Counted from the first letter of the stretch, positions 8,801 to 16,484 are shown. The stretch: DNA of 24,247 nucleotides from Strigamia acuminata (GCA_949358305.1 CASHSZ010000064.1:1-24247); one strand, 5' to 3'. Translations and numbers: made by a program. Notes: generated from the letters alone by a model not told the origin.

Positions 8801-10614
8801 ATCAGATTTGGCCCACCGTTTCCCACAACCAAAATCTTGGCTGGTATCGCCATCTTATTGTCCGTTAAAACTACATTAATTCGACCAAAAACATGCACCT
8901 TCTGTCCAGTGTAGGTCCTCAAGGTATCGTTGGTGGGCAATAACAGCGGTGCCACGTCTCGGTCAGGCCAAATTTGGCCGTATGACTCAAGTGTGATGAG
9001 AGTCTGCTCACTTCCGGTATCTACCAGCATTTTAACCGGTTGACCATCAAGGCGAACTTCAATCTCGATCGGTGGGACTTTATTGTCCCCGCTGGCGACC
9101 ATAAACACGTAATAGTCGTCTTCAGGCTGTTGGTATTGTCTGCTTTGATTAACGTGTTGTGTTTGTTGCTGCTGTTGTTGATGGTTTCCGTATTGCTGCT
9201 GTGCAAACTGTTGTCGTTCGAACTGTTGCTGGCGATGGTCCCAGGCCTGGTCAACGTTCTGGTACGGTTGACCACTGTATCCACCTGGGGCTTGGCTCAG
9301 CGGTTGTTGCTGTTGTTGTTGTGCTTGTTGTTGTTGCTGTTGATATCGTTGTTGTTGTTGATATTGTTGTTGTTGTTGATATTGCTGATATTGGGGCTGC
9401 TGTTGTGGAAACAATTCCGACCTATCCTCAGCTATCCAGTTCACCGGTACACGTCGTTGACTGAATGGGGTGAACTCTTCACGAGGGCGTTGTCCTCTCT
9501 CTTGTTGCTGGGCAGGGTCCGCCCTCATGCAGACCCTCGCCAGGTGTCCCACACCTCCGCATCGGTAGCATCTTGCCTCGATGAAAGGGCACGCGAGGCC
9601 CTTGTGATCGCCACCACATCTCTTGCATTTTCCCGCAAGCTGAGCGATGGTCATCGCCGGGCGGCTCGCTGCGTTTCGCGCGCCCTGTGCAAACGGTTGT
9701 GTACGCGATCTTCCGCGTCCAAAATTTGTAGATTGTCGATTTGCAGCACCGGCGGGTTTAAACGGTTGGTCAGGGGTCTCCACCCTGTAGACATCTGATA
9801 ACCCTATAGGCTGCCCTTTGTCCGACTCAAGTGGGGTCACGTTAAGCGCTGTCTCTTTCTGCTTTTTGTACACAAGCTGCCCCTGCACCGCCGCTTCGGC
9901 GGCCAACGCCAGCTTGATGGCTTTAGCCAAGTCCAACGTCTCCTCTTCTAGGAGGCGCAACCGTAATTTGTCGTTGTTTACACCAGTTATAAACTGGGTT
10001 AATATGGCCTCGTCGTTTATCTCTTTCGACACGAATTTACACAATCGTGCCTGGGCTCGCAGGTCAGCCACGAACTTTGCTATCGTCTCGCCCGGTTGAC
10101 GCTTAATTGCTGCCAGTTTGAATTTTTGCACGTGCGGCCTGGTGATCGCCTGGTAGTGCTCAGTTAGTTTCGCAATTATGTCGTCCAGAGTTGCTTTCTC
10201 TATAGTTTCCGGGTAGACGAGATCTTTTATCAAACCATACATTTCTGTCCCTGCCACGGATGTAAGTAGCTGTTTCTGCTCTTTGTCCTTCACGTGATTA
10301 AGCACGCAGAAGTCTCTGAACTGGTGAATATACTGCGCCCAAGCTTCCTCAGATTTTCCAGTAAAGGGAAGAATCGTGCCGAGTTGGTGCGGTGGTCGGT
10401 CCGTTTGAGCTTTTACCAAGGACGAGATCGCCGCTATCAAATCGGCTGTAGATACAGACGACGACTGCGTTATCGCCGTCGTCGACGTCGTTTTTGTCGG
10501 ATCCGTCATTCCGATCGCTAAAAACCAAAACACAGTGTCAGTTCCGAATATTAAACCACAAATCAACGCCAATGATACATATCTTAACCAGCGTAGCTCA
10601 TTTTGACGGCCCAT
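5857..10614 (-). CDS. Gypsy Gag-Pol polyprotein, single open frame
   Basis: A 1585-residue polyprotein with no frameshift between gag and pol. In order: Gag; two zinc knuckles at about 327-361 (CKRCGGDHKGLAC and CYRCGGVGHLARVC); a Gln-rich tract at about 402-485; aspartic protease with MLVDTGSEQTLI at about 528-540; RT with KLDLQQAYQQ and catalytic YQDD at 825-828; RNase H with LAADASPVGVGAV near 969 and ITDHKPLLGLF; integrase with HHCC finger at about 1190-1229 and D-D-E residues in LHLDFAD, VTDNGPPF and PVERAVQ (about 1255-1347); then a basic tail. The first ATG (10614) gives a hydrophobic stretch at residues 12-35, unusual for Gag. The ATG at 10509 (residue 36, MTDPTK) is an equally good start. 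No disruption is visible, so it is probably functional. Confidence 0.96.
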   Translation of the reverse strand: MGRQNELRWLRYVSLALICGLIFGTDTVFWFLAIGMTDPTKTTSTTAITQSSSVSTADLIAAISSLVKAQTDRPPHQLGTILPFTGKSEEAWAQYIHQFRDFCVLNHVKDKEQKQLLTSVAGTEMYGLIKDLVYPETIEKATLDDIIAKLTEHYQAITRPHVQKFKLAAIKRQPGETIAKFVADLRAQARLCKFVSKEINDEAILTQFITGVNNDKLRLRLLEEETLDLAKAIKLALAAEAAVQGQLVYKKQKETALNVTPLESDKGQPIGLSDVYRVETPDQPFKPAGAANRQSTNFGRGRSRTQPFAQGARNAASRPAMTIAQLAGKCKRCGGDHKGLACPFIEARCYRCGGVGHLARVCMRADPAQQQERGQRPREEFTPFSQRRVPVNWIAEDRSELFPQQQPQYQQYQQQQQYQQQQRYQQQQQQAQQQQQQPLSQAPGGYSGQPYQNVDQAWDHRQQQFERQQFAQQQYGNHQQQQQQTQHVNQSRQYQQPEDDYYVFMVASGDNKVPPIEIEVRLDGQPVKMLVDTGSEQTLITLESYGQIWPDRDVAPLLLPTNDTLRTYTGQKVHVFGRINVVLTDNKMAIPAKILVVGNGGPNLIGRNVLDKLGRTCEQTSQLESNVHMTEDKPPTQKHLEELLLEYNDIFLPGLGHYRGPPLHLEVDTTVPPRFFRPRVVPMALRGKVEEAILELQRQGILVPIKYSRWATPLVIVPKKDGGVRLCGDYRSTINLALYPHPYPLPKIPDILALIGDAVVFSKLDLQQAYQQRELDEESSYLVAINTHMGLFRVTRMPFGIITAAGEFQRTIEEEFREVEEVRPYQDDMLVPSLNQRDHLVLLKRVFQRFRDIGLRLNKPKCILMVGILDFLGFRISGAGIAPLPTKVLAITAAPSPTNVHELRALLGLITFYAMFLPNMATTLTPLYNLLQKGATWTWSNAHDKAFALVKSELVSPKLLMLFNPKHQITLAADASPVGVGAVLAHQVDGQERPVAYASRTMTQTERNYSQLDREALSVIFGVKRFIMYLMGFSFVIITDHKPLLGLFGRKKPIPEVVPLRMLRWMLFLSSFDYQIEYRKGVEHLNADALSRLPLQPATSAPLEVFERQELLFMNLTESPITWTELNDESCRDIAISRAIDLLRSGAATEMENGEVVKLLAISDQLTVQDCILLRGHRIVVPSSLRQRALQQLHLGHPGVVAMKRLARVTYWWPKIDFSIEHHVASCDNCQRVRALPPKERPVPWPTPVRPWSRLHLDFADLDQEKFLILVDAGTNWIEAARMTTTTATAVTLQAMRWFATFGLPDLVVTDNGPPFRSDEFRRFYEANGIRQKFSPPYHAQSNGPVERAVQTFKNGMRKYESGTSLARMMRFLFHQHTTPSAHTGLTPAQRMFSWEVKTHLTTQRSDHAYAMQATKPVREFEPDDLVWSFSPLGKWEEGVVVEKLGDVRYLIKIMATDVENIKHVNHLRRRFIRQRPDNFPIVVTRTILPKASLPHSPSMMVEAPPLNTKQTLERLDRLAARITQPVDAMPGASAAQPEAQDQYGTMWQDGVRRSKRHLGVKPYRPYPASTTASWRRKTKKGNRD

Positions 10615-10643
10615 GAGTTCGAATCCTCAATCCAATTCGTGTT

Positions 10644-10661
10644 GCCGTTTACTCGTCGCCA
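10644..10661 (-). other. Primer-binding site of gypsy element
   Basis: Three bases inside the 5' LTR the minus strand reads TGGCGACGAGTAAACGGC. The TGG start matches the complement of a tRNA CCA end. I could not assign the tRNA. Confidence 0.6.
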
Positions 10662-10664
10662 ACT

Positions 10665-10967
10665 TGTCGTGTTCGTGAAGTTATCACAACTGATTTTGAC
10701 ATTCGAAATAAACACCATTTATTTGCATTTGAACCGTCTTTCACTAGTATCTTTTCAGACACAATTTAATACATGTTTCGTTCGTTTTAATTTCGTTCGT
10801 TGTATCGATTCTTTTTCTTATAATGGTATATTTTCATCGTGCTAGTGATCATTGTTTTTTTGAACAAACCGCAACGTTACATTGTTATTCGCGCATACAT
10901 TTTGCCAATTAGCTTAATTAGATTTTACAGAAAATACACGGTGTTTTTATGGATGCGAGATGCGACA
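10665..10967 (-). repeat. 5' LTR of gypsy element
   Basis: 303 bp, no visible difference from 5536-5838, bounded by TGTCG and CGACA, followed outside by the GCGTG duplication. Confidence 0.96.
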
Positions 10968-10972
10968 GCGTG
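10968..10972. repeat. Target site duplication, right of gypsy element
   Basis: GCGTG, identical to 5531-5535. Confidence 0.95.
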
Positions 10973-11338
10973 ATGTGTTTAGTTGGAAGTGAGACAATTC
11001 CAATCACTTTGAAGAAAGTTTATTATGCGCCGGACATGCGAAAAAATTTATTGTCGGGACCCTGCATTGATGAAGCACAATGCAAAGTCGCCGTTGGCTC
11101 CGGACTGGTCAAGATATACGATCCTCAATGGAAAAGGCAGTTGATGGAAGGCGTGAAAAAGGATCGGTTATATTACATCAAACTAAGCGACCAGAAGCCA
11201 GATTTTGAGAAATTGAGGCAAAAAGCGAATAACAAGGCGAACGTTGGCGAACAAAAGAAACAAGAGCCAACTATTTCAACACAGAGAACAACAACGAGCG
11301 GCCAAACAGAACGAAGAGGGGGAAATCGCACGTTATAA
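10973..11338 (+). pseudogene. Copia B protease C-terminus and pre-integrase segment
   Basis: This resumes the copia B frame after the gypsy insertion. The motif TLKKVYYAPDMRKNLLSG is the conserved C-terminal part of copia protease (ILKNVLYVPxLxxNLLS type). The following stretch, ending with DRLYYIKL, is the pre-integrase domain. Integrase should follow. Instead the sequence jumps near 11303 into RT-coding sequence in another frame, and this frame stops at 11338. The whole integrase and the integrase-RT linker are deleted. Confidence 0.85.
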
Positions 11339-12050
11339 GGCGAGACTTGTCGCGCAAGGTTTCTCCCAAATCTACGGCGAGTCGTATGAGGAGACATTCT
11401 CACCCGTGGTGGACTTTTCGATCGTGCGCTTCATGTTCACGCTACTCGTTTGTATGCTCAAATGGTCGTACATTCAAGCCGACGTCAAGTGTGCGTATCT
11501 TTACGCAAAATTGCATAAAACCGTCTACATGCGTCAGCCAAAAGGTTTCATCATTGAAGGCAAGGAAAACTATGTCTGCAGACTCCTCCGAGCCATATAT
11601 GGACTACACCAATCTGGTCGAGAATGGGGCATAGAACTGGAGGAAACCTTATTGAAACTAGGACTTGAGCACGTGAATTGGTGCAATTGCGTTTATAAGT
11701 ACGGAGATATTGCGTATTTAATCGTCTACGTTGACGATATTGTCGTTTTCGGAAAGCAGCACGAACATGCGATGCAAATACTCAACATGATCGGAACGCA
11801 ATTTGACCTAGTAATCCTCGGACAGACAAAGAAATTGTTAGGAGTCGAATTTCACTCGTATAACCAACAGTTAGTTCTTCATCAGAAATCATACGTCAAC
11901 AAAGTCTTGTTGAAATTCAAGAACCACTTGGAACCCGTGAAAATTCGATCTCAACCAATGACGAAGGCGACTATCCTCACAAAGCAAGACTGTCCGAACA
12001 CGATCGACGAATTCAAAATTATGGAAGGAATTCCCTATCGAAGCACTGCT
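11304..12050 (+). pseudogene. Copia B reverse transcriptase fragment
   Basis: This encodes copia RT from KQNEEGEIARYKARL to MEGIPYR and is highly similar along its length to the copia C RT. Visible are LVAQGFSQ, ETFSPVV, QADVKCAYLYA, AIYGLHQSGREWG, catalytic YVDD (11727-11738) and LGQTKKLLGVEF. It is in a different frame from the upstream protease segment because of the integrase deletion. Near 12042 the frame degenerates, probably through a one-base insertion, and RT sequence stops at about 12050 where AT-rich repeats begin. RNase H and the 3' LTR are missing. No catalytic residue is lost in what is left, but it is only a fragment. Confidence 0.88.
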
Positions 12051-12328
12051 TGAAATTTCATATTTACAAAATTTAAATATAAGTAAATATGAAGTATAAA
12101 TTTATATTTAACGTATTAAGTAAATATGATGTTAAATGTATGTTAAATATTAACGCGAAAGTTAAATTTAATTCATATTTACTTATTATGGTTGAAATTT
12201 CATATTTACAAAATTTAAATTCAAGTAAATATGAAGTGTAAATTTATATGTAACGTGTTAAGTAAATATAATGTTAAATGTATGTTGAATATGAACGCGA
12301 AAGTTAAATTTAATTCATATTTACTTCA
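12050..12328. repeat. AT-rich tandem repeat, two 142-bp units
   Basis: Unit one starts TTGAAATTTCATATTTAC at 12050 and unit two with the same 18 bases at 12192, with only scattered differences, ending near 12328. Each unit holds shorter alternating copies of AAGTAAATATG and its complement, so it is partly self-complementary. It replaces the 3' end of copia B. It may be satellite DNA or part of an AT-rich element. Confidence 0.85.
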
Positions 12329-12353
12329 GTAAATTTAATTTTTATTTCTTTTA

Positions 12354-12368
12354 TTTTTTTTTTTTTTT
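12354..12368 (-). repeat. T15 run (A tail on the minus strand)
   Basis: Fifteen consecutive T follow an AT-rich segment. On the minus strand this could be the poly(A) tail of a retroposed sequence lying at about 12370-12590, but no target duplication was identified. Confidence 0.4.
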
Positions 12369-12475
12369 AGCTGTGTTTTTTATGTCCAAGGCTTTACGTT
12401 TGCCCGAAAGACCAAATTTAAGATTGATGGCGCTATTTACAATTTTTGGGCAGTTCGGCTGTTCGGTCCTACATT

Positions 12476-12539
12476 CGGACAGATGTTCGGGCGTTTGGCC
12501 TACGTTTCGGACAGATGTTTGGGCGTTTGGCCGTGGCAA
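12476..12539. repeat. 32-bp tandem repeat, two copies
   Basis: CGGACAGATGTTCGGGCGTT and the bases after it recur 32 bp later with few changes. It is part of a GC-rich patch in AT-rich surroundings. Confidence 0.75.
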
Positions 12540-12600
12540 AAAAAAAACACAAAAAAACAACCCTGTTCCGCGTTAGGGCATTTGCAATAAATATGACGAA

Positions 12601-12718
12601 AGTGTCGGGGATTGGGCCGCCTAGAAGGAAGTGTCGGCGATCGGGCGCGCTTGGACTGAAGTGTCGACGATCGGGCGCGCCTTGGCGAACGTGTTGGCAA
12701 TCGGGCGCGTCTCGGCGC
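12601..12718. repeat. GC-rich minisatellite, four units of 29-30 bp
   Basis: Units begin at 12601, 12630, 12660 and 12689 and share the pattern AGTGTCGGCGATCGGGCGCG with substitutions and one-base length changes. The length changes break any reading frame, so coding is unlikely. From here to 13805 I see only AT-rich sequence with a short AAT microsatellite near 12940 and no supported gene. Confidence 0.8.
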
Positions 12719-13805
12719 ACCGAGGTTTTTGACATCATGCCTAAACTGACCGAGCCGTTTGGCAGCAGCACTAGTTTGTTCAGCACCATGCAAATAATAA
12801 AATTTTTTTAAAAAATTATAAAAAAAATTAATACTTTTTTCAAATGGGTTTTCAATTAAATACAAAATTAAGTTGTTTTCCAGTTAAAAATATTATTTTT
12901 TTTCGACGGGGAATTGTGATTTACCGCTACCGCAATAATAATAATAATTTGTTTATTGATGCTACTTCAGTAATCCTGTCCCTCCCAACAGCCGTAGCCT
13001 ACAAGGGGAGAGACAAGCAAAAAATCAGCAGCAAAGCTGTGCGCTTTTTACGTAAAAATGCTCTAACTTTATTCAACAATTTATTAAACAACTAATACAC
13101 AACTAACAAACAAAATATTTGCAAGAATTAAAACGTGGAATTATTTACGAGAAAGCAACGATGTTCGAAAAAGTGCTCAAAGTCTGCTCGATTCGATTTT
13201 TTCATTAGGCTGTAACGTCGGAACAGATTTCGTCTGTTTTTCCAATCGCCGCTATTTATCTTTTGAACTGTGGAAATTACCTATCTGTGTGGAAGCGGCC
13301 ATTCAACGGGATTCCTTGACGTTTTTGGAAGTTGGTTAATAAAATCCCAAGATTTTATCAAATTTTCTCAACAATTTTCAGGTAAAAGGCTCAATAAATC
13401 AAACACAGGCGATTACTTTGAATGCCCAAATTGAAGATAATTCGGACACCATGATATGCGTAGTTGGTTGCATGCTGTCGGATTTAATGATTTCATATTT
13501 TTTTGGCATAAAATGTTTTATTTCAAATTCATTTTATTAATTAAATAAACTTAAAAGTGTTATTAAACTTCATCATTGCCTTTCATCGCCGGGAGAATGG
13601 GGGTGTTGATGATGGGACGTCTCTCGCACCGGAATTTATCATGATTGGAGTGATCAGCGCTCGGCCGGTCGTGAACTTCACAAAACTTAACTTACGCACC
13701 GGTAGGAAATTCACTATCTGCATACGGTGGTCGCGAGCCGCTAAAGGAAACTGTATACTTTTCGTATTTATTGACTAACCAAATTAATTAAATTTTTATA
13801 TTCAG

Positions 13806-14642
13806 TTACGTGCAGTTGACGAGAAGGCAAAGGAGTTGCTTGGATATTTCTTTTTCGATTTATTTCTTCAAGAATACGGGCACGCTGCCGTGTTTAGGTT
13901 TGTGTTCAGTGGTGTAACAATCTCGAAACGTTTGTAAAATCAAGTGGATTGTCTCAATCTGATGGCAAAAATATGTACAAGGACACGAATTTGTCAGCAT
14001 TTATCCAAAATTTCTCAGATTGTGACGAAAATAAGTACGGTAATTCCACAAACTCTTGACATTTTGTCGAAATTTGTCACAAATTTTATAGAAATTGTCA
14101 AATTGATCACAAATTTATACAAAATTTAACAACTTAATTGCGAATGCCAACCACTTAATCACTTTTATGTCATAAAATGTAACCAATTGATTTTCTTTCG
14201 GTACAGGTGTGTCGTTCCCGATAACCAAAGAATATTGCCGGTGCCGGCCATTTTGGCTAATTTTACAAAACCAACACAAGATAAATCGGCCCTACTAGAT
14301 CATAACGAGGTAGTATCAATTAAATTCCTTACACACGGATGATTTTCATTTGTTTGCCTTTAGGTGGAAACCTTTTTTCACGAATTCGGCCTCATGATGC
14401 ACCACATTTGTACCCGCGCCATCAAGTACTGCCTTTTTAGCGGGACCAAAGTGGAGAGGGACTTTGTCGAAGCGCCATCGCAAATGCTAGAGAATTGGGT
14501 TTGGGAAATGGAACCGCTCATACGAATGTCGGCGCATTACAAGACCTTAACGAATCAATCCCCGACGAAATGATCCAAATGATCCAGAAATTGATCGAAT
14601 CACAGAAAGCCAACGCCGGAATTTTTAATCTGCGGCAAATCT
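13806..14642 (+). pseudogene. M3 metallopeptidase (thimet oligopeptidase/neurolysin-like) pseudogene fragment
   Basis: Three exon-like blocks match the catalytic region of M3 oligopeptidases, cytosolic or mitochondrial zinc enzymes that cut short peptides. Block 1 (13806-13897) ends with YGHAAVF. Block 2 (14207-14309) contains ILANFTKPTQDKSALLDHNE. Block 3 (14364-14642) contains [29 protein letters not shown], the RMSAHYKT block and KLIESQKANAGIFNLRQI. The gaps have GT and AG ends and preserve phase, so this is a duplicated or decaying gene and not a processed copy. The zinc motif HEFGH reads HEFGL, losing one zinc ligand. A net one-base-loss frameshift lies at 14547-14548, and a stop follows NLRQI. 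Neither the N-terminal half nor the C-terminal quarter of the enzyme was found. Confidence 0.9.
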
Positions 14643-14816
14643 AACTTAGCTGACCTGAAGAAGCCCATTTGTAGATAAATACAGTAAATACTAAATTTGC
14701 AAAACCTGTTTTAAGAATTTATAAAAATGTACACTAAATACTAGTACATCGAGAGTTTGGAATTAAAAACACAAATATGTTGTCAAAATTCTATTTCTTC
14801 CTCTTGTTGTTTGTGA

Positions 14817-14955
14817 TTATTGAATCTTCGACGTCGGCTTCACGAATCGGATGGTGATTTGCGACCACTCGACGGGATTTCTGACGTCCATAACGTCGCC
14901 AAGTAATTCGTTCTCGCGTTTCCTCAGAACTGATATTTCGGCTGCTGATTTTCCA
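14817..14955 (-). other. Unrecognised coding-like block, possible last exon
   Basis: The minus strand has an open block with balanced composition (GDVMDVRNPVEWSQI near its middle), ending KPTSKIQ and a stop at 14817-14819. An acceptor-like AG preceded by an AT-rich stretch lies just upstream near 14955. I do not recognise a family, and no partner exon or poly(A) signal is evident. It could be chance or a gene relic. Confidence 0.2.
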
Positions 14956-15117
14956 TCTTCAAATTTAAATTTAAAACAAATAGATGATAAATGGAGCATA
15001 TTAGTTTTGGAAATTAAGAATGCAATTTTAATGTTTTTTAATGTTTTTAATAATTTTAGTTGGAAGATTTGGTCAGAAAAAGTATTTTTGGAATTGAATA
15101 ATAAAGAAATACATATG

Positions 15118-15387
15118 TTTACTCTCGTACATCTAACCTAATACTTTTGTAGAAAGTAATTTTTTTTTCTCCCAAGTTTTTGGGGTCGATTTCGAGCTAC
15201 GCACGGCGAAGCGGATGGCCGTCGATTCTACAATCGATCGGCATAGTGATCCGCTTCGCCATTCGTTGTGCAACAAATCAAATGCCGACTCCTTCCTAGA
15301 AATGATCCGTATTATTCCGATTGCTATAGCGACCGAGCTTTTTAAAATTTTTCCAAACAACAAACAAAATGAAATGAATAAAAATCG
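15118..15387. repeat. Dispersed structured repeat, copy 1
   Basis: It begins TTTACTCTCGTACATCTAAC and ends near AATGAATAAAAATCG. A second copy lies at 17045-17269 plus 17609-17657. Inside, GGCGAAGCGGAT (15205-15216) pairs with ATCCGCTTCGCC (15249-15260), with an inner TCGATT/AATCGA pair, so the middle folds into a stem-loop in both copies. Confidence 0.85.
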
Positions 15388-15494
15388 TAAAAGCATTTGA
15401 CGAAACGTTTTAACCAGAAAAATGACTTTCCCAAACTTTTTCGAAATTTCCGCCACAAAGATCGACCTTTTTGGATAAAAACAACGTTACACCG

Positions 15495-15728
15495 ATGAAT
15501 TCACATTCACAACGAGTGCCAAACCACCACAAATCATTTCAGAACCTGAAAAAGTTCGAATATAAAACCATTTCTTACACGGAAAATGACGAGTTTTTCT
15601 CCGGCGAAGTCATTCGGAAAAAATCAAAATTACGGTTAAAATCATTTTTTGCGGCTAACATGATCTATTTTGCGCAGCTGGAACCGTTTTTGATGCAATT
15701 TTTGGTCGACAAACGAGGAATACATTAA
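15495..15728 (+). other. Unrecognised open frame of 77 codons
   Basis: An ATG-started frame with residues such as FEYKTISYTENDEFFSG and FAQLEPFLMQFLVDKRGIH and ordinary amino-acid composition. No motif is recognised and no promoter or splice context supports it. It is kept only because it reads more like protein than its surroundings. Confidence 0.2.
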
Positions 15729-15847
15729 ACAGCAATGAAAAATGAAATTGTTAATTCAAAAAAAAGCGTTTTAAAAGATTTAATTATTTATTTCGTCATG
15801 TTGGTAAAATGGGGAAAATCTTGAAAACTAACATTTTTTTTCTTGTT

Positions 15848-16216
15848 TCATGGCCAGGGTTGATATCTTAAAAATTGTTGTTCCCTTCGGCGATAAACAC
15901 GGTCATTTATTTTGTAATAAAATTGCTTTTGTTTACGAACGGCGATTTCAGTAGGCAACATTGATTTCTTAAAAGCTAAACTTGAATCACCTGAGATTTG
16001 GCGATTATTACAAAACATCACCACATTTATTCCATCCAAGTCTGAAAAATGTAAAGCATAAAGTGCTTCGAAACAACATTTGCACAGTGGTTGATGTCGT
16101 TCACATTTAAGCATAGAAATGAAAGAATGATGAATATCATTCCAATGTAATAAGTTATCTAAAATTACGTCGCTGCAGTGATTGCACTGAAATACTGGAA
16201 CTGCAATTAAAACCAT
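15848..16216 (-). CDS. Small Cys/His-rich protein, function unknown
   Basis: A 122-codon ATG-started frame with a non-random composition. The N-terminal half carries CNHC (residues 11-14), a His cluster at 29-30, then CERHQPLCKCC (38-48), spacing that could bind zinc. The C-terminal half is basic (YRRREQQF). I do not recognise a family. Upstream on the minus strand are AT-rich TATA-like stretches and, at 16290-16350, a block also found at 17943-17992 ahead of the small gene at 18069. This suggests both small genes belong to one repeat or transposon family. Confidence 0.4.
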   Translation of the reverse strand: MVLIAVPVFQCNHCSDVILDNLLHWNDIHHSFISMLKCERHQPLCKCCFEALYALHFSDLDGINVVMFCNNRQISGDSSLAFKKSMLPTEIAVRKQKQFYYKINDRVYRRREQQFLRYQPWP

Positions 16217-16289
16217 CGTGATTGCCTTGCAGTTAGCTGTACAGTGATTATAATATTATGGTGTACATACGTATATATGCAATCATTCG

Positions 16290-16350
16290 ACGAATATATG
16301 CCACTAAAACGGAAACGCCAATTAACCAATCACGTCATTTAGTTTTGTTG
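16290..16350 (+). repeat. Shared block, copy 1
   Basis: ACGAATATATGCCACTAAAA and a following GCCAATTAACCAAT...TAGTTTTGTT match 17943-17992 in the same orientation, with a 9-bp insertion here. It lies upstream of the minus-strand frame 15848-16216. Confidence 0.75.
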
Positions 16351-16364
16351 CGGCGTTTCAAACT

Positions 16365-16426
16365 GATTTTGGATTCAAAAAAAATAAATAATTTCGAAAT
16401 TATTTTCTTTTTTTGAATCCAAAATC
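16365..16426. repeat. 62-bp near-perfect palindrome, first of a pair
   Basis: The arms begin GATTTTGGATTC and end GAATCCAAAATC and meet at TTTCGAAA with no loop. 29 of 31 positions pair. It can form a cruciform or hairpin. Confidence 0.9.
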
Positions 16427-16484
16427 AAAAAAATTAAAAAATATATGAAAGAATTCTTTCATATATTTTTCAATTTTTTTGATT
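16423..16484. repeat. 62-bp near-perfect palindrome, second of a pair
   Basis: The arms begin AATCAAAAAAATT and end AATTTTTTTGATT and are centred on GAAAGAATTCTTTC. There is one mismatch per arm. It overlaps the first palindrome by four bases. Confidence 0.9.

Larger units (their letters stand above)
5536..10967 (-). mobile_element. Complete Ty3/gypsy LTR retrotransposon
   Basis: This 5432-bp minus-strand element has 303-bp LTRs bounded by TGTCG and CGACA, a GCGTG target duplication, a TGG-starting primer-binding site and one continuous gag-pol frame. Read side by side, the two LTRs show no difference, so insertion is very recent. No env-like frame is present; the stop of gag-pol lies only 18 bp from the LTR. 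The domain order (Gag, protease, RT, RNase H, integrase) is that of Ty3/gypsy. The Gag sequence and lack of an obvious chromodomain suggest the Mag or K02A2.6-like lineages common in arthropods, but the lineage is inference. All recognisable catalytic motifs are present, so it may be autonomous. Confidence 0.96.
1667..12050 (+). mobile_element. Copia B, host element of two nested insertions, truncated at both ends
   Basis: This is a plus-strand Ty1/copia element in pieces: gag 1667-2025, gag to protease 4761-5535, protease to pre-integrase 10973-11303, and RT 11304-12050. Copia C interrupts gag and the gypsy element interrupts the region after the protease. No LTR, primer site or polypurine tract of its own is seen. 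The 5' side ends at the gag ATG against the copia A fragment, and the 3' side ends within RT against an AT-rich tandem repeat. Integrase has been deleted. Its RT is very like that of copia C, so element and intruder are close relatives. Boundaries are those of recognisable coding sequence. Confidence 0.85.

Noticed and set aside
9040-9798. Plus-strand Leu/Val-rich open frame of about 250 codons
   Set aside because: It is the antisense shadow of the glutamine-rich CAA/CAG tract of the gypsy polyprotein.
12373-12865. Overlapping frames on both strands in the GC-rich island
   Set aside because: They are low-complexity translations of minisatellites whose unit lengths (29 and 30 bp) do not keep frame.
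13557-13778. Plus-strand frame of 73 codons upstream of the oligopeptidase pseudogene
   Set aside because: No resemblance to M3 peptidase exons and no other support. It probably lies in intronic or flanking DNA.
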